From Calonectria ilicicola (Eukaryota > Ascomycota > Sordariomycetes > Hypocreales > Nectriaceae): 64,000 nt of DNA. The translations under genes and the position numbers were made by a program. Positions 1 to 10,096 of this stretch are shown one piece after another (the first letter of the stretch is position 1; every line of letters begins with the position of its first letter). The stretch covers positions 2,542,001 through 2,606,000 of the forward strand of contig CP085830.1 in assembly GCA_020809705.1 (NCBI GenBank), in the 5' to 3' direction. Under the pieces are notes generated by a model. It did not search any database, was not told the origin of the DNA, and saw only the letters and a list, made by a program, of their open reading frames with translations.

Positions 1-3000
1 ATTGTTGGACAAAATGGTCAAGCTTTGTTGTGTTGTGTGTGTGGCCATCGGACATCCACTCCCCGAAGGTCACCCCCCTCTAGGAAAGTGTGTGCAAGGT
101 GTTAGGATGAATGTATCTCGTAAGCGTCCGGGTCACAGCGACAGAGATTTCCTCGCACTTTGATTCGTCCGCCTTGGAATTGTTGGCCAAGTGCTGGTCA
201 GGCTTTCCAATTGCCTCTAAACTCGACATAACCGAACAATGCCGACTAATCTCCGCTATTGGCTGGGGTGCCTCACTGAGGCGAATGTGACGCCATCTGA
301 TTGGCCCAAGCAAGATCCTGCAAGTGAGGTTTCCACCCGTCCGTGACGCTTCTGCACCGGACCAACGGGACTAGCGTGAAGGAGCCTCGAGGCCTTCCAT
401 ATGGTACCCTCGGTGCAGTACAGCGTTGTAGCTTGGGATTCAACAAGATGGCAACAGAATATCGGCTCTGGGATCGCCGGGGATGTTTACCACGATACGA
501 GGCGGATTGCGGGAATTGGGGCCGCCGTTAGAGCTTTCCTGCATGGACCACGGCCCTCTTCTCGCGAACCATCTTCGCCTTGTCGAGGCACTCAGTATCC
601 ACCTCTAAACCCACCTTTGAATTTCATCAATGTAGACGACTGTTAGGAGCTTCATTACCGGTCACCGTGCTTGAGCTTCGTAGTGCGGGACGACTGGAGC
701 TGAGCGAAAGCCGTGAAAAAACTTGTATCTATCCCTGGACCTGGTCTGGGACGGAATGGTCCCCACAGCGCGCAAGTCTGCGTCTGCTTGCGGCCCCTCG
801 TGATGTGCTAGGTCTTTCTACACCCCTCCCCCCCTTGTATTGATGGGACCGCTGACTCGATCCCAGTGCCCACTGTGTGATGGGTGATTGGCCGCTCCAC
901 ACTCTGTCGACAAACTGTGGGGGGGTAGTTGAGCAAAGGAGCCACACTGACAGACCGGAACAAGGATCGGAGACGAATAAAGCAACTGGATGATTTCGTT
1001 CGATGCTCAGGAAACTCGGGGCTGGTGCGAGCGGCCCTTGCATTTATGAGGTCTCGGCCCTTACGACACACCGAGTGAAGTCTGTCGAAATGCAAATGGA
1101 AGAAGGCGTGAGATTGGATGGAATCGGGTTGAGTTGTAATTGAGGATAATGTAAAGGTCGGATGGGATGAGTGGGTTAACAAGCAGAACCTCAAAGAAAC
1201 TGACCAGCAGCTGTGGAACATGGATTTTGGAATCATGATTTCAACCACTCTAGCCTTGAAGCTGTGTTGAGTCGCGGGGACGCGATGCAAGCATTGGTAA
1301 GTTGTCTGTTTGAGTACATGTCCGACGTATCTTGGTCCAGCAGCCACGGCGCTGCCTGTTACGTCTTTGATACTACCTCCTGCCTGTGCGGGCGAGGAAG
1401 CAAGTCAAGTGCAGATTGCGGGCTTTGTTATCTCAATTGCAACCAAATACGGAATACAAGGTAGAGCTATCTACATGTATAATTATTGACTTGTCGTATG
1501 AGAAACACATGGGTGCGAGTCTCACCATTCTGGAGGCAGCATGCCTCCCCGCCATTGAGGTGAGGTGGGATGATGGAGGGAGCCATCCGGCCCCCTCCCC
1601 CAACTTAAGGTGCGTGTGGTGCGGCAATGCTTAGTTTGTAAAGGATGCAAGCTCGCGTGGAGCCGGGGGGAAAGGAGGGGGAGGCGCTGTTGGTCAAGGC
1701 TACCCCAGGGGAAGGACAGGTTTGATGACGGAGTAGGAATACGACTCGTTCAGCAGGCTGGAGAAGGCTTGGTGCGCATGAGGGCATATGACGAACGAGC
1801 CAACCAACCAGGGCCAAGATCATGGCTGGTTTCCCGCGCATGGGCGCAAAATCCGGGGACGGATGATTGAAGCGTGCCTAGCCCAAATATCAATGTCAGA
1901 GAATAGAAGAGAGGCGCACATGGTTTGCTTGGCATCCGCTTGGGATTTAGGAGGCCGTGGAAAAGAAAATGCGCAACTTTAACTTGCCAATTCTTTGACA
2001 TTCTGCATCACGAGTAGCGTGATATGCAAGCATGCACACAGATGCAACTGGTTTTGGCTACCTGCAGGTTTTACGGCTGAGAGATAAATTGGATCGAGTG
2101 CTTACATACGCACACAGGTACTTTAGATACGTCGGCTACAGTACATCGCAGGATCCAGTCCTGTCCCATGGCCATCGGGATCCGTAAATGCCCTGCTGAG
2201 TTGACCTCCGCACCTGCAGCGGGGACACTCACAGCGCTCATCGGGGCGTATCCCCACCTGGAATAGTGGGGGAGAGAGTGCTACTTTCGCTCTGACTTGC
2301 TGCCGCGTCCCTCGCCCACTTTTGTTCCTCCCGTGCTCTCGCATTAAGATGACCGAAAGAGAAACAGGAGAGGCGGAGTTTGTTCGACGGTATTCCCCAC
2401 ACCTACGTCGACACACCTACAGCACACACACACACTCGCCTCGCGAAGCCACCCAGTACCTAGTACCCAGAAATCCAGCAAAGGCTTGCTGGCTCTGTTT
2501 CTCTTTTTAATGCCACGGTGCCACCTCGAGACTCCATACGGTACCTTGCTAGGCTCTTTGCCGTGTCTGGTGTAGGTCCGTTCCGCTCAAGCCGCTATCC
2601 ACAGGCTGCCTGCCCACCATGCCAGACGTCCCAACCCCTGCTACGTTCACCCTCTCCTGTCTGTGACTGTAGTTCTGATCCTGGCCCTGCGGACCCCTCG
2701 TTGCCGCAATCAACACCCTCCTGCTGTCGCTCGCTCGAGCACGAATGACGCCCCCCAACGAAGGTGTCACACACCCACCTCTCCACTAGGCTTGGCGTTG
2801 TCTTTTGCCCAAACTCCTTCGCCCCTTCACGAGCCCTCGCCTGGGCTAGTCACCAGAATATAATAACCATCCACCCCCCCCCCACCCGCCCCCGGATTCC
2901 TTCCCTTGGCTTCGAACTCTTCGATTGTCGCCTCCTGCCGTGACTGAACACTTGTCGCTACCTTGGGTTGGGCGTATGCTCCAACCATATCCTTGGGATC

Positions 3001-3597
3001 GTGGTTGTCGTTGAGCTTCGCTTGATCCAAATCGCTTTGACTACCAGTCGCTCTAGCGCCCTACTCTCCACTCACACAAACCCTTCTGACCTCTTCAACG
3101 ACGAATCTTGTGTCGCCGATTGTCAATTAACGATCTCAACACCCACGACGACGACGACGACGACAACAACAACAAAAACAACAACAGCAACGAGCATACT
3201 CTCGACGACTACTGTTATTTAGTCCACGAAGCCAATGGCCATTCATTGACGACAGCTATCTTAGCGACCCCTCTCAGAAAATCTCCACTCTACCACCATT
3301 TAGTGTCACTCTGGCCCGCTCGACCGGAAGTTTTCACGAGAATTGCAATCGACGCGCTCGCCCTTTCGTCCAATTTTGCCATTCCGGAATCCCGGAATCC
3401 CAGTTCCGCGAGCAGCCCACGAAACCATCATTTTGCTGTGTTCGACTCTCGCATTCCAGAACAACTCTGTTACTAGACCGCTGGATACGATCTGTGACGA
3501 TTATTCCTCCACTAAAGAATTCTCTTCTTCTTCAAATCTGGCTTCTCGTGGCATCAATTTTCCTTTACCAGCCAGAAAAACACCAAATTTCGCAACC
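1..3597. other. Gene-free upstream region of the farA-like gene
   Basis: No reading frame here looks like a protein: the open frames are short, overlap one another on both strands and lack recognisable domains. The last 700 bases or so are pyrimidine-rich and contain a triplet microsatellite, as expected for the promoter and long 5' leader of the regulator that starts at 3598. Short upstream ATGs occur (for example near 2973 and 3232), but the transcription start is unknown, so I do not call them uORFs. A neighbouring gene could begin off the left edge. Confidence 0.6.
3144..3195 (+). repeat. (ACG)n/(AAC)n triplet microsatellite
   Basis: Seven ACG-type triplets run directly into a series of AAC-type triplets. 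The tract lies about 400 bases upstream of the farA-like start codon, probably within its 5' leader. It is a simple sequence repeat with no coding role that I can support. Confidence 0.8.
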
Positions 3598-6500
3598 ATG
3601 ACAGGTGAAACCTCAGAAGGATCCGCTGCCCCACCCTCGCCGGCGTCCACATCGGCGAAAACTGCTGGCACGGATAAGAACAACAAGAAGCGAGCCTCAC
3701 CTTCTGGAGACTCGGAACAGCCTCAGAAAGTCACCAAGCGCCGTGCAGCCCGTGCTTGTGTCTCATGCCGAGCCCGAAAGGTCCGATGCGATGTTGTCGA
3801 AGGCGCCCCATGTGGAAACTGCCGGTGGGACAATGTTGAGGTAGGCACCGGCTGCTTCGGGCTTCATTGGCCCGTTTTTATTTTGCAATCATGGCTAACA
3901 TGAACAGTGCGTTGTTCAAGAAAGCCGCAGAAGAAAGTGAGTGGTTTTTTCAGTTCTTTTTCCTTGAGCGACAATTTTGTCGTTTCTGGGCCAGGATTTC
4001 TCGCTTTGAGTTGTTGCGGCATGTCGCTCGGCCACTGCGTCATTCAATGCACAGTGTAATGTGAGACAAGGACATTTGCTAATTAACTTAACCTTGCAGG
4101 AAGAACCTTCTTACTGCCAGCACTGCAGGCCAGCCCGCTTCCGCCGAGGCCCAGCTGCGCTGTAAAACAGCCTCTACAAACCCCAATCCCGTGGCTATCA
4201 GCACTGCCGACCTGCGACGACCCAGCAGCGGTTCTGCCATCTCTACCAGCAGCATTGATGGACCCAGCAGTTTCATGAGCAATTCTGGCGCCCTTGATAG
4301 CCATGTGCCTCACATGATTTGTAAGTTTCGCTGACGCCCCACCAAGCTGTTTTGTGCGCTCTTTGATATTTGGGCCTTCTATTGGCTGGCTTCCATCTTT
4401 TGGAGAACGCCTCTGTTCTCCGCATTTTCAGCCGCCCCTGGTCCACTTTTCTTATGTACCCCGCCTCGCAACCTTGAACTACGGTCACATGAAGATGACA
4501 ATGAGGCACTATTGCTGACCACGCGACCCTCATAGACCAGCGCTCTGGCTATCGCCACGACCCCATTTTGCTGAACAAGCTGCAGACTACCGATGGAAGC
4601 GCTCAGCGGGTGGGGTGGTCCAACCTCATGACCACAGCCTCTGTCTTTGACAATCTGCGATCGACCCAATTCATCAGCTCCCTCGACGAACCAGCGGACC
4701 CCTCGAAGCTCCCTGGTTTTCTTCGACCCCTCCCCAGCAAAATTGCCGCCGAAGACATCAAATACCTCCAAATCAAAGGCGCACTGTCTGTACCTGCCCT
4801 GCCGCTTCAGAATGCTCTACTACAAGCCTACGTGGAATTCGTCCACCCTTACATGCCACTTATGGAACTCGCGAGCTTTCTAAGTATTCTCAACAATCGA
4901 GATGGACGCAATGGCCAAACTAGTCTTTTCCTTTACCAGGCAGTCATGTTTGCTGGATCTGCATTTGTCGACATGAAGTATCTTCGTGAGGGGGGTTACA
5001 CCACACGCAAGGCCGCCCGCAAGTCCTTTTTCCAGAAGACAAGAGTAAGTTTAGTCCGACCAATGGATCCTTGATGACGTGGGGTGGATATTCACATGCC
5101 AAATAGTTACTTTACGATTTCGACTACGAGTCCGACCGTCTCGTCTTGGTCCAGGCCCTTCTTTTAATGACGTACTGGTATGAAACACCAGATGACCAAA
5201 AGGATACTTGGCATTGGATGGGTGTCGCAATCTCATTGGCCCACACAATCGGACTTCACCGCAACCCCGGTTCGACGAGCATGTCTCCCTCCAAGCAGAA
5301 GTTGTGGAAGAGGATTTGGTGGTCATGCTTCATGCGTGACCGTCTGATTGCCCTCGGCATGAGGCGCCCGACGCGCATCAAGGATGAAGACTTTGACGTA
5401 CCTATGCTTGAAGAGAGCGATTTCGAGATCGAGGTCCTCCCAGAGGACAACACAGTCATTCCGGTCTCGTGCACGCTTGTACGAGATCTTGACATGCAAC
5501 GGGAGCTTGCTACCATGTGCATCGCCAAGGCTCAGCTTTGTGTGTGTATCAGTCACATGCTAAAGGCTCAATACTCTGTTCTCATCCGGGACAAGGTGAA
5601 GCCCGAGAACACGACTAACAGCACCATGATGCTAATCCCCAATAAGCAGCTCGACAATGTCGAGAGCGTCAACGAGGTTGACCACGAGCTCATGGCATGG
5701 GCCGAATCCCTGCCTACTTGCTGTCAATATCGCACCTTGACCCCGCTCGATGTCAAGGACGGCCGATCCACAATTGCGGTGCAACGAACGCTGCTGCACA
5801 TGGTTTACTACACGACCATTTCTGCCCTTCATCGACCGCAGTTCCTTCCATCATCGCCTCTCCAGGCGCCGACGACCTCCCGTCAGGTCCAAGACATGTC
5901 TAGGCTAAGAGTACGAGATGCCGCCATGCATATTACCCGAATGGCAACAGAGCTGCACCAATGCCGCCTCGAGCGCTTCCTGCCTACAACTGGTGTCACT
6001 GTCATCCTGCCCGCAATGATTATCCACTTGTTGGAAATGAAGAACCCGGCTCCACAGTCTCGTGAACGTGCCACCAGAGGGTTCCGACAGTGCATGCGTG
6101 TGATGGAGAAGCTACGTGAGGTGTACGCCGCAGCTGACTATGCCACTGGTTTTCTTGACGCTGCCTTGAGAAAGGCAGCCATCGATATTAACGCCAATAT
6201 CGCCTCAGCAACCGCCGCCATGATGAAGAGGGTGCCGGTTGATTTCAGTGCTCAGACACCACCGCCTGAGAATGCGCCGTACATGACGGCTTCCGAGTCG
6301 TTGTTTAATGAGAAACCAAAGGAGAAACGACCTACACCCGCACCGGCGCCGATGACGACGATGATGCCACCAAACACCATCAATGCTGCAGCCTTGGAAT
6401 TATCAACCAACTCACCGCCGCAGACCGAGTTGGAATCGCCCGATGGAATCACACCCAGCGCGAGCGGGGCATCAGAAGAGATCCAGTTGGATGTGGAGAA

Positions 6501-6771
6501 CATGGATCTCGATTTTATGCAAAACCATGACGAGTTCGACTGGAATGCAGTTACCGGAACCGACTTTGATGTTGATCAATGGCTCCAATTCCCACCGGAA
6601 GGAGTCGCCAACCAAGATGAGAATTTGCTTGTGGGGGTTCTGGGACGAGGTAACGAACCACCAACGATGTCTGCCGAACAAGCCCTGAACTGGGCTATCA
6701 ACGCCGAAGTAGATGCGAATGCCATGTCAACGGATGTGCTTGGCCAGGGCGAAGTTCCTATGCAAGCATAA
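3598..6771 (+). CDS. farA: FarA/CTF1-type Zn2Cys6 transcription factor (fatty-acid and cutinase regulator)
   Basis: Five exons: 3598-3840, 3908-3936, 4100-4320, 4536-5044, 5107-6771, giving 888 aa. The binuclear zinc cluster uses Cys54, 57, 64, 72, 75 and 82 (CX2CX6CX7CX2CX6C) and sits in the block RAARACVSCRARKVRCD, characteristic of the FarA/CTF1 family. Intron 1 splits the cluster just before the sixth cysteine, and exon 2 is only 29 bases. The middle of the protein (roughly residues 250-600) is a fungal_trans domain, with stretches such as LVQALLLMTYWYETPDDQKD and LWKRIWWSCFMRDRLIALGM. The C-terminus is acidic and Pro/Thr-rich, as in an activation domain. Family members bind CCTCGG-type sites and switch on fatty-acid catabolism and cutinase genes in response to long-chain fatty acids or cutin monomers. 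The start was chosen because it has a good context (CAACCATGA) and gives the usual family length of about 900 aa. FarA rather than FarB is inferred from the cluster sequence. Confidence 0.92.
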
Positions 6772-8640
6772 AGCCCTATTATTTGTTATTTGGAACTTGG
6801 TCCTTTGATTGTGTTAAGTTGATGGATTGGTATGGGATGGAGTCTGGGATTTCGTTGCTTTTGTTAGGCGCACCGCATTTAGAATCAGGCGTCATGGTTT
6901 CTTTGGGGTGTTGATGACGGGCTCAGGCTCCCAAGGGCGGCGCAAGTGTTATTTAGAACAAATCGGCAAGTTTACCGGTTTGACGTTTCTTATTTGTGAT
7001 GAGGGCACCAAAAAAGCGACGTTCAGCATGACAGTTATGAAACTAATTCAACCCATAAGTTGAAGGTTCCTGAGGGAGAAGATGAGGGCGTACAGGATAA
7101 TGAAAATGTTGAGGCTGGCATACATCCATTGTCTCCCTTCTTTGGCCTCCTGTGGTACATACTAGCTAGCGAGAAGACAGAAATACACACGAATGTTACA
7201 CTCTTTAGTCTATCTTGTGGCGAGTGACAATGCTAATGGTTGGCATGACTACTTGAATGCTCTGAAGAGAAAAGGGACAAAGTTGTCATGGTAATGGGAC
7301 TTGGTGGACGAGACATGGAGACATTGTATAAGATGATGGCATGAAGGAGGCAGTTGTCAATGTCTCAGACGGCTGGAATCTTTAGCTGCAGAGCGAAATT
7401 CAAGAGGATGTAGGGAATATGGTTGCATGGACCGGGTTGATTCGGGTGGAAGCATGAGCATGGACTAGGCGAGCATGCACAAAATGCTCAACTTAATGGA
7501 TGGCAACATGTACTTTACATATTAACGGGAACACGGGTGTTTGGCCATTTGCTTCATTTGGCTTACCCACAGACTTTTTTCGCCTGCGCCCCACTTAGCT
7601 CAAGCATGAAATGGCCTGGCCTCGTGAGAACTGTGATTTTGAGTCCGTGTCTCGCCGATGGTGTGGTGTTTTAAGTACCCAGTTGGGGCTTCAGATCCTA
7701 CAAGAAGGCTCCCTCACGAGGACAGGATGAGGAGAAGCGGGCCCGAGAAGACGGGATGGTCCTTGGAGATAACACGTCATGTGGAGAGTTAATTATGCTG
7801 TGTTAAAAGGTAATAATGGTAGCGGGAATGAAAGGAAACCAAAAGAAACGAAAAGAAAGACACCCCCGATGAAGCTCAGATGAAAAAGAGACAACAAAAA
7901 AGGAAGGCAAAATTCAGACGAGGCGAGACGACCAGTGGGACAAGGGAAGGATGTGAGACGGAGTGTTGACAGACAGGGAGTGGATGGGGCCGAGTAGCGG
8001 CAGGCTGTTTGTGACGATGTGGTCTGTGATAAAGGGTGCAGATGTCTCGTCAGAGTGAGCAATTAATGAATTTGGCCGTTCTGCAGTATCAAGCTTGAGG
8101 TCCGTGATGTTCTTCACCTTGCCCATTGTCTCGGGCCCATGCCCGCCAGGTGATGTTGCCGCCAATCTTTGTAATCTAAATGATCGCCTCGGGAAGAGCA
8201 CAACGTATCCGGGCCTAGCGAGATCCAATACGAACCCTGGTCTCGTTGTACGCAGTAACCAGGGGGAAGCGAGAGTCTAAGATGAGCAAGAGAAATATGA
8301 AGGGGGGGCAAAATAAAAATAAACAATGACGACAATGAGAAAAAAATTTCTTGCGTAGAATTGCGCGGGGGTTCTCTGCCGCCCCTGGTCTGGCTCAGGC
8401 TACTCGTCTATCTGGTTGATGGGCCAAACGCCATGTAGCAACCTTAGCGCAGAAGGGCTTGGCCAGGGGCCCTTTGGACGACGGTTGAAGAATGGACGGG
8501 CTTGTGTTCTAGTGCACTTGCCCAGCCCTGGATCGTCCAGGGCTGCTGTCAGCGAGCTGCCAATAATTCGGGGTGCATTTCTGACCCTGGCTAGAGCCGG
8601 CCACTCATTATTTTTGGACACTATCGGCTGGCTCTCATTT
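6772..8640. other. Intergenic region after the farA-like gene
   Basis: This contains the 3' UTR and downstream flank of the regulator. Both strands were read; the open frames are short and low in complexity, and none has a recognisable motif or credible splice structure. I see no gene, tRNA or mobile element. Confidence 0.55.
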
Positions 8641-10096
8641 AATCTTGGCCTGGGCGGCTGTCAACTTTTGTTTTCCTTATTTCAGCCTTCCCCTTCCAAC
8701 TCTTGCTACTAACCACCGTCCCTTCGTTCCTCTCTTCCGCCTGCATTGTCCACCGACCTCAGCAAGCCAGTCATTCGTTCATTCATTTATTATTCGCCTT
8801 GATTGTTCCGAGTTCCCTTGTTTCATATACAACCTGTTTCGATCTCCATCATCCCGCACCTTACGCCGCACCCTGACCCCAACACACAATAGCAGAGCCC
8901 CTAAGGACCACTGGTCACAGCTCCTCCCTCCCGTTCAAGCGGCCCAAGCAAAGGCAAAGCAAAGGCAAGACATACGCGCATCCGCATGAAAACTTGCCTT
9001 AGCACACGGCAGATAGGCATACCTGACGGTTGAGACATTTCACGGCGATTCGTTGCGCTCCTGCGACAGACATTCCCGCTCCCTGCCGGCTGGTCTTTGA
9101 GCCTGCCGAAACTTTACCTGCAGAACAGCGCACAGCGTTATCCACTTCAGCTGCTCGTCATCGCCGGAACACGCCGCCGCAGCGCCTCCACGTCACCTCC
9201 ACCTCGGACAACCAGTTGGGCTTTGAACACGACACCCGGCGGCGCCTGTAGGTGCAGCGAAAAGCAAGCAGACGCAAGTGCTGGCTGAAAACACATCGTG
9301 GTCTATTCGGGTCGACGGATTCCAAGCCGAGCTACGTAGTTTGTGCCCGGCCACTGCGACAGTCACAAACCAACCAGCGACCAGGTCCCCACGAACCACG
9401 CATCAGCACGCACCACCACCAAGCTCCAACGCACAGCACACACAGCAAACACACACGGACTCACTCTTTTCTTCTCTCCACACTACACCGTGTGGCCGTC
9501 TGCGCCGCCTCGGGCATTTCCACTTCATCAACAACTCGCGACCGCGACGTGGCCCCTGCCCGACCACATCTTCGCTTTTCCTTCCTTGCGCGACTGCGTC
9601 TGCATCTACGCTTGCGTTCTTTCGTGTGCGCCCGTCGCCACCCGATTCCGCTCCTTAGCCGCCCGGCTCTCGTCGTTATATTTCCTTTCCCCCCTCCGCC
9701 CTTTGGCCCGCCAGATCGCTTCCCCTCAGGCAAGGGCGGTTGTATAAGACTAGTCTAGGGCGTCGTTATCCCCTCTCGCTTGCTGTCTCTGATCAACCCT
9801 CTCCTGCACCTTGCTGCGCCCGCCTTGGCTGCCTCTCGGTGTCGCGTCCGCCAGTCTCCATCAACCCTCCGGTCACCACCTACAACATCACCACGAGCCT
9901 GAACACAGATACACCCTAGAATCCTGTCGAGATCGCAGTTGCCCAATCCTCTACCTAAGCGCTTTCTCTTTTCGACATGGGCATCACAACCACTGTTCGC
10001 GCCCGCCCTGTCGCCTTGTCCCCAGGTTCATAGACAGACGATGCGATCGCCATCTCTCACGCTCTCTCACATCACCGCCATTTCACATTCGCAACC
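8641..10096 (+). promoter_or_regulatory. Long pyrimidine-rich promoter/5' leader of the GAS2-domain gene
   Basis: About 1.4 kb immediately upstream of the ATG at 10097 is strongly C- and T-rich on the plus strand, typical of filamentous fungal promoters and long leaders. It contains at least one complete short upstream reading frame (9977-10033, listed separately). No canonical TATA box can be assigned with confidence, and the transcription start is not visible. Confidence 0.5.
9977..10033 (+). other. Candidate uORF (18 codons) upstream of the GAS2-domain gene
   Basis: An ATG at 9977 opens an 18-codon frame ending in TAG at 10031-10033, 63 bases before the main start codon. Its context (GACATGG) is reasonable for initiation. 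If the transcript starts upstream of it, scanning ribosomes would meet it first. Whether it is transcribed or translated is unknown. Confidence 0.4.
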
